Source: Reticulitermes speratus (Eukaryota; Arthropoda; Insecta; Blattodea; Rhinotermitidae). Taken from it: DNA of 64,000 nt. Shown one piece after another: positions 12,095-22,445 of this stretch; position 1 is the first letter of the stretch; each line of letters starts with the position of its first letter. The stretch lies in assembly GCA_021186555.1 (NCBI GenBank), contig JAJKFL010000039.1, forward strand, positions 14,364,733-14,428,732, written 5' to 3'. The position numbers and the translations under genes were made by a program. The notes beneath the pieces were generated by a model. It was not told the origin of the DNA. It made no database searches and saw only the letters and a list, made by a program, of their open reading frames with translations.

Positions 12095-12390
12095 TGTGGG
12101 CTGGGATACTGTAGTCAGTATAGTGACTCTCTACGGGCTGGACGGTCTGAGGATCGAATCCTAGTAGGGGTGAAATTTTCCGCACACATCCAGACCAGCC
12201 CTGGGGCCCACCCAGCTTCCTGTACAATGGATACCAGGTCTCTTTCCCAGGGGAAAAGCGGCTGGGCATGGCGCTGACCACCCATTCCCATCTTGCACCG
12301 AGGTTAAAGAAATAGTAGAGCTATACCTCTACTCCCCCCTGGGGCTTCATGGCCTATTGCAGGGTGAACTTCACTGTTCTGAACTTTACT
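12095..12390 (+). repeat. tRNA-derived SINE, family 1, full length
   Basis: A 296-bp element flanked by a perfect 14-bp target-site duplication, TTGTTACTAAACAG, at 12081-12094 and 12391-12404. The head has a B-box-like GGATCGAATCC. The body has the family's CCAGACCAGCCCTGGGGCCC and AGAGCTATACCTCTACTCC blocks, ending near TTCATGGCCTATTGCAGGG. The perfect duplication argues for relatively recent insertion. Confidence 0.9.
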
Positions 12391-12706
12391 TTGTTACTAA
12401 ACAGCATGTGCTATGACTCTTTTCCTTCTACTCCTTCTATAATGTTTAATGGTGTGAATAACCAAATGGTAAGGAACAGGACACAAGAATATGGGTACAA
12501 GGGGTTCTTCCCTGGGAATGAAAGGATGAAGCATGAAACAAACTAGCAACTTCCAATGAGTGCCGAGGTTATGGATGCATGAGGCCTGTTGGGTTGGATG
12601 TTGTTGTCTTGCAGCAGGGACACATTCAACTTCATTTTTATATCAGACTATACAGCAGACAAACACAACTGACAAACAGTGTATAATGAGCTGTTACCCA
12701 GTGGCA

Positions 12707-12930
12707 GTGGCATAGCTGGGGGGGGGGGGGGGGGGACAGTGGTCATCTGCCCCAGGCAGCAGACTCCATGGGGTAAAAATGAATATTTCAAATTAAAAAA
12801 AATTATTTTCTGCACTCAACATTACTGGGCCAAATAAAAGAAAATTCAATAAATTACTATTTTTTTATGTCCATGATTTCTGTGATTACTCACTCTGGGC
12901 ACCAAAAAACTTAGCTATGCCACTGCATGC
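12707..12930. mobile_element. MITE with CAGTGGCATAGCT ends
   Basis: About 220 bp bounded by inverted GCAGTGGCATAGCT (near 12706-12720 and, reversed, 12914-12928). A G homopolymer lies just inside the left end. The CAGTGGC-TAGC terminus is common in nonautonomous hAT-like elements of animals. No coding sequence, and no clear 8-bp duplication was seen. Confidence 0.6.
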
Positions 12931-13692
12931 AGTTCCTGTTATCAGTATACAACCACTGTGACAGCAGCTTGGCTGGGAGCATTATGGCATCACTAATAAA
13001 TGTTCAACATGTTTATCACTGACAACAGTGCATTCCCATTAAGTAGCAACATGAGATGGTAGATTCTTATAAACTGTCTCATACTACAGAATGCTTCTTT
13101 CAACATTTTAGTAAATGTACAGTAGAGACTATCCAGCCATATACTTTATGTGGAACAACTTATTTTCAGGAAGCCATCACCGTAGATGAAAGACACTTTG
13201 TTGATTTGGATTTAACAGCAAAATAAATTAACAAAGCCCAGTTGCTGCTCATAAGAATGCACTTGTGGTTCTTAGAAGTACAAACCCACGGTATGTTCTA
13301 ACACCATACTGTGCCGTTAATTCACATTGTCTTCTGTGTAAACAGGAAAGGAACTGTAAAACCATATTGCAGGAACATGCATGATTGATGCTGGTACCTA
13401 AAATACAGCCAGACAGCTACTTATTTCTTGTCACCACTCATAAAACACACGTTACACTGAGTCATTTTCATAGTAAGGAATATGTTGAAAAATATTCTGG
13501 TTTCTTAAAAATACTTTATCACCTTCTTACCTGCATAATTTAATACACGGCTTAGTTGTGTGCTGTATATATACAACAAAAATCATCATGTGTCACTTAA
13601 TTTCTGGAGAACTTTCACCACATACAGCGCATCCATGTGACGCTTTCTTGGACCGATCCTAGGAAGCCTGATGTGATAAAATGTACAGATGG

Positions 13693-16094
13693 TCACTCAC
13701 CAGCATGTACCTGTATGTGCACTTTGAGACCACTACGAAATATAAACTTTTTACCACATACAGTACATTCATGAGGCCGTTCTGCTGTGTGGATAAGGGA
13801 GTGAGTTTTCAGGTCACTAGGAAATGTGAACTTCCGATGACATACCATGCATTCATGAGGTCTGTCTCCAGTGTGGATTCGAGAATGCTTCTTAAGGTGA
13901 GATACAAGTGTAAACTTCTTTCCACATACAGCACATTCATGTCGACGTTCACCAGTGTGTATGAGAGTATGTGTATTGAGGTCTGATAACCGTAAGAACC
14001 TTTTGCTGCACACAGTACATTCATGAGGTCGAATTCCTGTATGAATTTCAGCATGCTTCTTCAGCTGAGACATGAGAATAAACTTCTTCTTACACACACT
14101 ACATTCATGAGGCTGTTGTCCAGAATGGACAAGAGCATGTTTCTTTAAGTCACTTGATTCTCTAAACTTTTTACCACACTCATTGCATTGATGAGGGCGC
14201 TCCCCCATATGAATTAATGAATGTCTTTTCAGTACATTCTGCTTACTGAACTTTTTACCACATACAATACACTCATGTGGTCGTTCCCCTGTGTGGGCTA
14301 AAGAATGTGCTTTTAGGTCACTGGGAAATGCAAATCGCTTACCGCACACATCACATTCATGTGGCCGTTGCCCCACATGAATCAGTGAATGTGATTTTAG
14401 TTCAGCAGAAGATGGATATTTTTTTCCACATACATTGCAATCATAAGACTGTTGAGGAAGCTGCAGTGTGAGTGGGTGCTGCTGACTGACCAGTTGCTGT
14501 TGTTGTTGTTGTTGTTGCAGCTGCTGCTGTTGTAGCTGCTGCTGCTGTTGCTGCTCCTGCTGCTGATGATGTTGCAGTTGCTGATGATGTTGGTTCTGCT
14601 GTTGCTGAATATGCTGATGTATTTGCTGGTTCAGCTGTTGCTCACTTTGCTGATGCTGTTGATTTTGCTGCTGTTGCTGCCGAAGTGATTGATCTGGTTC
14701 ATTCTGATTTTGTTGCTGAGGATGTAGTTGTTGATGTTGTAGCAGCTGTTGTTGTTGATGATGATGATGCTGATTCTGCAACTGCTGGTGTTGCTGCTGC
14801 TGATTTTCATGAACCAATGCATGCATTTTTAATTCTTTAGAAAAAGTAAACTTCTTGTCGCACAGTGTGCATTCATATGGCCGCACTCCTCTGTGGATCA
14901 AAGAATGTTTCCGCAGAAGAGTTAATCGTGTAAACTTCTTGTCACAAGTAGTACATTCATGAAGTTCCTGTCCAGTGTGTATTAGAGAGTGCTTCTTGAG
15001 AAGAGTTCCTCGCATGAACTTCTTCCCACATACTAAGCATTCATGTGGGCGTTCTCCTGTGTGAATTAGTGAGTGTGTCTTTAGATCACCAGGAAAAGTA
15101 AATCTTTTACCACAGACATTACACTCGTGTGGTCGCTCTGCTGTATGAATAAGAGAATGTGTCTTTAGATCACTAGGAAATGTAAACTTTTTACCACATA
15201 TATTACATTCTTGTGGACGCTCTCCTGTATGAATACGAGTGTGTTTCCTGAGATGAGAAGACAATTTAAATTTCTTGCCACACACATTGCATTCATGAGG
15301 ACGTTCCCCTGTATGTATCAAGGTGTGTGTCTTGAGGTCACTTACTCTTATAAATGTCTTGCCACATTCACCACATTCATGAGGTCGCTCACCTGTATGA
15401 ATAAGTGAATGTTTTTTTAGATGTGATATCAGTGTAAACTTCTTATCACAAACATTACATTCATGTGGACGTTCTCCCGTGTGAAAAAGCATGTGTTTCT
15501 TCAGGTCAGTGATGTCTCTGAACTTCTTCATGCACACAGTGCATTCATGTGGACGTTCTCCGGTATGTATCAGTGCATGTCGCTTCAAAACGTTTAACTT
15601 TCTAAACTTATTACCACACACATTACACTCAAAAGGACGTTCCCCTGTGTGAATGAGAATGTGTCTCTTGAGATCACTTGGAAATATAAAACCTTTTCCC
15701 ACAGGCAACACATTCATGAGGACGCTGCCGAACATGAATAACAGAGTGCGTCCTTAAATCTGGAAGAAACTGAAACTGTTGTCCACATACATTACAATCA
15801 TATGGCCCTCCTGCAGGAGTCAGTGATTGCACATCATGACCCACAGACATATTTAGTTGTGTCTGTGTAATTACACTTCCTCCACTGCCTTGGTGACCAG
15901 AAGCCAAGTTCACACTATTCTGCTGACCAGAAACCATGCTCACTTCACTTGACTGAGCAGAAACCAAGGTTATACTATTCTGGTGAGGTGAAACCAAGTT
16001 CATGCCACTTTGATGAGCAGAAATAGAGTTCATGCCACTTTGATGAGCAAAAACAGAGTTCATACAACTTTGCTCACTGGCACCTAAGTTCAAA
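13693..16094 (-). CDS. Large C2H2 zinc-finger protein, main exon (about 21 fingers, two arrays, Q-rich linker)
   Basis: The exon opens on the minus strand after acceptor TTGTTTCAG (start 16094), with one base completing a codon from the previous exon. It ends at TGA 13693-13695. About 80 residues of degenerate HQSGMNS-type repeats precede 12 C2H2 fingers. A Q/H-rich linker of about 110 residues (14463-14813) follows, then nine more fingers. Linkers are mostly HTGERPH. Fingers 1-9 and 13-21 match in order, so a nine-finger block was duplicated. In finger 2 the frame shifts: a TTTT run (plus-strand AAAA, 15688-15691) has one base too many, splitting the knuckle CVACGKR from IFPSDLKRH. The expected role is nuclear DNA binding with an extended, modular site; targets are unknown. 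The stop falls within a good donor sequence (GGTGAGTG), so a longer splice form is possible. The shift could be an assembly error, an allele or a decayed gene. Confidence 0.88.
14463..14813 (-). repeat. CAG/CAA-type triplet tract coding the Q/H-rich linker
   Basis: Within the zinc-finger exon, plus-strand GTT/GCT/TTG triplets code for about 110 residues of mostly Gln with His, Leu and Asn. It contains several pure Gln runs of four to eight. The tract separates the 12-finger and nine-finger arrays. Such tracts are length-variable between alleles and often serve as flexible or activating linkers. Confidence 0.85.
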
Positions 16095-18300
16095 CTGAAA
16101 CAATACAATACAGTCACACAAAAATATACTTATGCATGTTGCAGATTTAATGACAATACCCTAACTGGAGGGATTATGGACCAAACATGAGGATGATCAC
16201 AAATATACTAGTGAGGATGATAGAACAGTAGTAGTGAATAATCTGTGTACTTTCCCAGATGGGACCGAGAAAAACTACAATCACATTTTCAAGCAGGGTA
16301 ACTAATTCTTTGGTCCAGAACTGAAACTGGCTATCCTTCTAACAGGTACATGAGGTATTCACTATAGTAGGTGTGATTACTTCTAGCCAGTGGAACTACC
16401 AGCAAGCAATAATGCTACAAGGCTTGTCTGTCCATCGGCTGTCAACACGGTAATACGAGCACAGTCTCTGTTTGCTAAAGGGTGTGACTGACAGAGTGAC
16501 ATGTTTTGACTGTGTGACTAATTAAATGACCCACTGTGATTTTTCTGTCATTTTACATGCTACAATTTCAAAAACTCTTAAGTGGTCCCAGCTGGAAAAC
16601 TGAACTCATGAACAGTGAAGCAGGAAGAAAATGCAGTGACTTCACCAAAATTCTATATTGAAAGTGGGAACAAAATCTTGGTTAATGGAAAGGAACACTC
16701 CCTTTTCTGATTCAATGGTGACAGCTCAGCTTAATGATGTGATTACAATAAACAAGTGGAACTACAGACACTACCTTATGACAGAGGTTTAGTGTAATAT
16801 AAACATCATATGTTGAGAGTGCCATGTTATGAACCTGACCTACAACCTACTGCACCCATTTGGCCAGACGAACAGCAATGGGCTGCAGTCAAGAATACAA
16901 TTTTTAAAACAAGGAATTACAAGCAGAAGTATATCTGCTGCACATTTTTCTGTCCTAAAGATGCGGCCACCACCACAATCACCACCTACATTAAGTCTTG
17001 CTCTCACCACAAAGTATGTGCATCTGCCATGCTGTTACTCCTTACTTCCAAAACTGAAAAGCATGGCATTCAAATACCGCCTAAATGCACACAATTTATA
17101 TTGAAATTTGTGAAAATAGTTACAGTAATTCAAAAATTGAATTATTAAATAGACAAGAAAAAAACAACAGAGTACACTATATTGCACTCATTTAAAATTG
17201 ATCCAGCATGTTTTGGCCTAAATGGCTATCGTCAAGGATCACTACAATACAGTCAGAAGATTTCAAGACCAATACGTATTAAAATTTAAAACATCATATA
17301 GTGCAAAATAAAAGGTATACAAATATAAATTGATAATAAAAATATTGGTCAGTTACATAACTGATGGAGGATCAAAGGAATCTGGCAGATTTTGTCTAAA
17401 TCACAGACATATATATGCAAATACTGAATACAGTATAATTAATCCAGGCAGGCACCCAACCCATCTTATCATATTCTTTAAGGTCTGGATTCATTATACT
17501 GCATTCAGTGTTGACATACATGTCTAAAACACATGTACTGGTCTTGAAATCTTCTGAATGTATTTCAGTTATCCCTGCAGATGGCCATTTAAGTCAAAAC
17601 AGGTTGGATAGATAGTAAATGAGTGGAATATCATCTACCCTCTTGGTTTATTTTCTTGATACACTGAAGTGCATAGTAGAAATGTGTTATAAAATTTGTA
17701 GGCAGACATACAGGCAATTCTGTAGGCCGTGTATTTTTCACAGAAAGAAATGAGGCTAACAGGGAATTACAGTAACTGCATCATTAGAAATTCTCAGGAA
17801 TAAGAGAAAAAGGTGGAGGAGTGTGTGTCTGCCTCCATGTGGAGACAAATGAAAACATGTACAATGACCAAAATGGCAAAATGAGGAGGGGTGGAACACA
17901 GAACAAATAATTGGCAGCAGTGGCAAGGTAGTGATAACTGTAGTGACAATAGTAAATGTAAAATTTTATTACGAGAGTTTTACTCATCCTATGTTCTACT
18001 GTGTTAGGCAAGGCAAATGTGACATGCAAACTGCTGTTTCATCATCACATCACAGCCTGTGTTTTTGGAGGACAGGTTTAAAGGTGTTCTGTCACTATTC
18101 GACTTGACCAGAAGGATACCACAACTCTGTTAAACAATTTAACAATGTCTTTATACCAGCAGGCTACATTCTGTATGGTGGTGCCTAATATCTGTGGGTC
18201 TTCAGTATGGAACTTGCTTCACGTCACCCTTCCGGAACCTAGAGTTTTGAGGTGGCTCCTATATATTTGGAAAATTTGTGGGCCCCTGCATTATACTAAC
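16095..18300 (-). other. Intron of the large zinc-finger gene
   Basis: A 2.2 kb intron with donor AG|GTTAGT (18300) and acceptor TTGTTTCAG (16095). It contains an inverted pair of hammerhead-like modules (17190-17615). No other exon was recognised. Confidence 0.75.
17190..17615. repeat. Foldback element with degraded hammerhead-like modules
   Basis: The left arm (about 17199-17275, module on minus 17199-17241) and right arm (about 17533-17612, module on plus 17570-17610) are inverted copies sharing GGTCTTGAAATCTTCTGA upstream of the module. The left module has outer stem TGATCC/GGATCA, TTGACGA for the core, and AAAAC for GAAAC. The right has TATCC/GGATA, CTGCAGA and AAAAC. The outer stems are preserved while core positions have changed. 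The spacer of about 250 bp is AT-rich. Confidence 0.5.
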
Positions 18301-18588
18301 CTGGCTCCTCCTATGTCCTTGAGGCAACCTCCATAATCTCGTAGTGTGAATTCATCATGTCCCTCTCCCCTTACTGAAGGAACATCAAAACACACTCCAG
18401 GTTCCATTGAGTTCATTTCCTCTTCCATTCTTTTTTAACTGGTGTCAAATTCAAGTTTTAAAACACCCTCCAAGTCTAAGTTATGGCAGACTATTCTTCC
18501 ACTAAGCTCAAGATAATTAACATCCTCTTCAATGATCACTTCTTTTGCCGTGTCCTAACTCACTACTGTTGACTACAGGGAAGTTCCT
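18301..18588 (-). CDS. Leader exon of the large zinc-finger gene (start codon at 18428)
   Basis: Minus strand: acceptor CTTTCTTCCCAG opens the exon at 18588. About 160 bases of leader follow, then ATG at 18428. The reading frame codes for MEEEMNSMEPGVCFDVPSV and continues to 42 codons plus two bases at donor AG|GTTAGT (exon end 18301). The two leftover bases plus the first base of the exon at 16094 form a Ser codon, so the phase (2) fits exactly. The coding parts together are 2530 bases, one more than a multiple of three, in agreement with a single extra base in finger 2. The acidic Met/Glu-rich leader resembles that of the left zinc-finger gene in style, not in sequence. An upstream non-coding exon is implied. 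Confidence 0.75.
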
Positions 18589-18639
18589 CTGGGAAGAAAG
18601 CAAACAAGTCATAACATAAGAAACTATAACTCACACTGA

Positions 18640-19330
18640 ATTACCGATTCTTGGCTTCATTAATAGTTAAGGCTACCTCCGTTGCAGAAGATCGGATCGG
18701 TGAATGTATATGTGTATGTATGTATGTAAGATACCTAGTATCAAAGGTGAGGGGAAGATGATCATAACAATATAATTCACACTGATTTGGACGGAAGCTG
18801 TCATACCACTTCACACGCTACTCAGCTCTTGCCTGGAGTGAAACCAGAAGACTCGGGCAGTGCAGCTAGTAAAGTTGTTGGGATCTTAAGTATACAAACG
18901 TCTAAGAGCATCATCACCACTTCGTCGAGCTCCACGTCTCGACACACCTTGATCCCACGAACATACGTAATTTGGCCCTTTTGAAAAATAATTAAAGTCA
19001 CCAAAGATATACTCTTTAACCTTGCAAGGACAATAAGAATATTTCTAACTTTCATGTACGAGTGTGAATGGTAAAATGCTAAGTTACGGTCGCTTCATCA
19101 TAATTGTCTTAGCATAAAACTCCACCAAAAAAATCACAATTAACGAAGACTGGCCTGTTCGAACAGTAAAATAACGTCTTTGAACAACAGAGTCCCCAAG
19201 CAAAGCCACAATAACACAATTACAACAATACGCGCCGGTAATACATACAAAAGTCACAATTCAGCGACATTCAGACCTCCAACTCTTTCCCATAGGTTGG
19301 CAGAATTGCAATATACGTACTCTCACAGAT
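18640..19330 (-). promoter_or_regulatory. CpG-richer block, likely promoter or first exon of the large zinc-finger gene
   Basis: CpG is frequent here (18690-18700, 18905-18965, 19085-19095, 19145-19180, 19228-19240, 19263-19270) while the surrounding introns have almost none. It lies directly upstream of the leader exon at 18588. No TATA or initiator could be fixed with confidence. The assignment rests on position and base composition. Confidence 0.45.
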
Positions 19331-19427
19331 AAAAGGCGTACTCAGCTGTCATCTGTGAATAGTGTACGGTGACGATGGTTGGAGTCACGGATCCAAAGTG
19401 CGAGCAACAAAAAGGTGGAATTGTGCA

Positions 19428-19825
19428 GGTCCCATACAGAATTTCACCCATAATAAATGTGGAACGTAGAGAAATAAATTCATTTATGCCACGAAATTAC
19501 GTATGGTTTTCAGTGTGCCTATATTCACAAACTCACAACAAATTTTTGGACACCTACTGTAATGAATTTTATTCATATTGGACAAAAAAATGCAGAAAAT
19601 AGGGATGAACTTTCATTTATGCCTCTAAGTAAAGTATGGGTTTTAGTATGCAGTTTTTGACAAAATTCACAAATGATCAACGGTTATATGTAGCGATCTC
19701 CTATACAGAATTTCACCCATATGGTTCAAGAAATATGGAAAATGTGGGTAGAAATTACTTTATGCCCTTAAGTACAGTATGACTCTCACTGAGCTAATGT
19801 CCACAAAACTCATGATTGTTTGATC
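19428..19825 (+). repeat. Degenerate tandem repeat, about 140-bp unit, three copies
   Basis: Three successive blocks starting near 19431, 19567 and 19708 share a CATACAGAATTTCACCCATA-like start, then AAATA-GG-AAA, a TTTATGCC(A/C) segment, AGTA-AGTATG and finally a CA-AAA(A/C)TCAC segment. Divergence between copies is high. I do not recognise the unit. It lies just upstream of the presumed zinc-finger promoter. Confidence 0.5.
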
Positions 19826-21726
19826 ACTTTTGTAAAGACCTTCTACACCAAATTAAACAAAATAAAAAAAATCTGAAAACCAGTTTAGTCACAGACAATA
19901 GATCACGGCCAAACCGATGGACAGAAATTGTCTCCACATAAGGCATTCGTCTTTCATTTGTAGAAACGCCTAAAACCCTAATACTAAATGAAATTCAGTG
20001 AAGTACAATGTGTAAACCCAGACACAAAGGAAAATCAGAAGAGTGGTGATCACTGTGCTGTTGCTTTGCAAAGTGACAAATAATACTTGCCAGATTAAAA
20101 TGTGGACTCTCTATTACCTTTATATACTTCATAAATAAGAGATGAAGCCCTCCCTATATGTGTCAAATATTAATTAATCTACATTTACCTTCATGGAACA
20201 TAATTAAGAACAATGAAATATAGACATAAGATGTTACTGTATTTTATATGCATGGTATTAAAAGAGTGTAACATTTCTAATCACACATATACTTTATAAA
20301 ACATCCTTGAAGATCATATACTTCTGCTGAAACATGAAGGGTGAAGTGAATATTTTATTAAATGGGCAAAAGTATATCCATGTATCAAATGGTTTTATTA
20401 AATGTTTTATTAATGGAAGATACAACAGCACTAATAATGTTTTTAAAATTAAATCCTCACCAACTTACAATTAAAACTAACAATTACTTACTGTCTGGTC
20501 ATCTACTCATACATTCTCATAAACATTTACCCTGTAATCCTGACACCTAGCCACCTACTCACACCTGAGCTAGGTGAACCTATTCAAACCCACAAGTCAG
20601 AGTTCAATTACAATTACAAACCATATAGTAAAACAGGCATCACACTATAAGGCTGTAATTTGCCACATCACAAATGATGTCCAAGGTTGGCCACAAAAAG
20701 GGTTGGGCCTTCTATACATGCATCATGTCCTGGACTCTTGGGCTCACCAAGCCTTCTAATCAAGAGTTACCTGGGATCTATCCTCAGTGTGAGGCGGACC
20801 ACTCATCTCCATTCAGTAGTGAGATCTAGAACATGTGGAGCTATACCTTCATGCACACATAAGCATCCATGGTATGGTGTTTAAGACACAGGGGCAACTT
20901 TATTTGTACATTTATTGGTCCTCTATAACCTCTAATCTACTGCAAGCTGAAAACAAAGTTTATGTATTTGGCTCATCATAACAATTGACATGAAACATGA
21001 AATACATGGCATATATCTCATTAAGATTTAAAAACTTGATCTGAAATACATAAAGATATGCTGCATAATAAATTAAATTCAAGGAATGTAATTTAGGGCC
21101 CGTGGAGTGGGCTGTGTTTTTGAGTTACCATCTCTCTGAACAATGTTATGCCAATAGCACATAACTGGAAGCTCCATATATTTCCTAGTGGAATATGACT
21201 CCACTTGTTAAACTAGAATATGCGGACAATTCTGTCATGTTCAAGGCCATAATAACTGTGGCACAACTGCACAGTTGCACCAGGGCCCCATGTATTTTAT
21301 AATAAAATAGATATACTCTTATCAAAAGTTAATCTTTTATTTCAATGCCCAATCCTTTCATATCTCATTCACATTCAAATATCCTGCAAGAATGTGCATA
21401 TCAGAAGAGGACCTATCAACATAGGTATGTCAGGACCCCAGACTAACTGAATGTGGCAGTGGTCATGTAGTAGTATCAGAAATGAAAGACTGATAAATAT
21501 TTGCAAGAAAATAATTACACTTATTTGAGTTTTTCAGTAAAAAGAAAGAATTCATTACATTCTAATACAGCTAAAAGTATATTTCACGGTGTCTGCCAGC
21601 AAACACTCAGTAGAAAAAATAGATTTCAATGCAAATTACTTTCAATAATGATAATGAAGTCTTAATTCACATTAGAAAGCATAAAAATGCACTTTAGCAA
21701 GTACATGTGTAAGTGGCACTCACTGT
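19826..21726. other. Spacer between the large zinc-finger gene and the SOWAH 3' end
   Basis: AT-rich and CpG-poor. It includes a decayed family-1 SINE (20700-20905). A possible SOWAH polyadenylation signal (AATAAA on minus, plus TTTATT at 21336-21341) lies 390 bases past the SOWAH stop. No other gene is visible. Confidence 0.6.
20700..20905 (+). repeat. Decayed family-1 SINE, 3' part
   Basis: Matches the body and tail of the SINE seen at 12095: GGCGGACCACTCATCTCCAT, then GGAGCTATACCTT and CATGGTATGG, ending in a CAGGGGCAACTTTA-like tail. It has many substitutions and no duplication was seen. It is much older than the copies right of 42 kb. Confidence 0.6.
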
Positions 21727-21930
21727 TCAGACAGTGCTCTGCCAGTTGGAACCAAATCCACAGGCTGTGTCAGAGTCTGAGTCTACCGCTGCTGCCTCTC
21801 CAGAACTAGTTCTAGACTCACTAGGAGGTGTGCTGGGCATGCTGTGACTCATGGCAAAGTCCTGTGCTCGCTTTGATCGTCTCTTCTTAATAGGAGCAAA
21901 CTTTGGAGGGGGCATCATGTGTCTATCAAC
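21727..21930 (-). CDS. SOWAH: SOWAH ankyrin-repeat protein, last coding exon
   Basis: Minus strand: acceptor ATGCTCTTTCAG|GTTGAT (start 21930), phase 0, then 67 codons to TGA 21727-21729. The exon begins VDRHMMPPPKFAPIKKRRSK, a basic segment. It continues with a Ser/Thr/Pro-rich stretch and ends DSDSDTACGFGSNWQSTV. A PKFAPIKKRRSKRA-type basic motif and a DSDSD-ACGF-SNWQS tail are, as I recall, typical of Sosondowah-family C-termini. The basic run could be a nuclear-localisation signal. Phase agrees with the donor of the exon at 24316-24458. The family's molecular function is poorly defined; Drosophila sosondowah is reported to affect neuronal or circadian traits, which I cannot confirm from sequence. 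Confidence 0.85.
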   Translation of the reverse strand, partial: VDRHMMPPPKFAPIKKRRSKRAQDFAMSHSMPSTPPSESRTSSGEAAAVDSDSDTACGFGSNWQSTV

Positions 21931-22119
21931 CTGAAAGAGCATAAAACCAACTCCCAACTGTACAAGACAACAGCAACACAGATGAGAACTATGGGCAATA
22001 ATTGAAAAAGGACTGAAGCTGGTGATATGTGTTTTCTGAGGTTGCTAGCAACAGTTTCACTCTGAGAGAAAAAAAGAAAAGTGTGGTGAAGATAATAGAC
22101 AGGAACTACAGTTAGAATT

Positions 22120-22445
22120 TCAGGCTACAGAAATAGGTGGTAGGAAGAAGTTGAAAGACAGGAAAGAAACACTACAGAAATAAGTGGTAGAAGAAGTTGA
22201 AAGACAGGAAAAGAATAGGATACAGAAATAGGTGGTAGGAAGTAGTTGAAAGACAGGAAGGAAACAGGCTACAGAAATAGGTGGTAGGAAGAAATTGAAA
22301 GACAGGAAGGAAACAGGCTACAGAAATAGATGGTAGGAAGAAGTTGAAACACAGGAAAAAACAGGATACAGAAATGGGTGGTAGGTAGAAGTTGAAAAAA
22401 CAGGAAGAAAACATGTTACAGAAATAGGTGCTAAAAAGAAGTTGG
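22120..22445 (+). repeat. Minisatellite, about 49-bp unit, about seven copies
   Basis: The unit is TACAGAAATAGGTGGTAGGA followed by AGAAGTTGAAAGACAGGAAG and a short AAACAGGC end. TACAGAAATA restarts near 22125, 22173, 22221, 22271, 22319, 22369 and 22416. Copies differ by small indels. It lies in the last SOWAH intron, about 190 bp upstream of the final exon. Confidence 0.85.

Noticed and set aside
13681-13986. Plus-strand frames across the zinc-finger exon
   Set aside because: Shadows of the minus-strand finger array, repeating with the 84-base finger period.
22120-22445. CRISPR-like array
   Set aside because: Units are contiguous with no spacers, vary in sequence, and lie in an insect intron.
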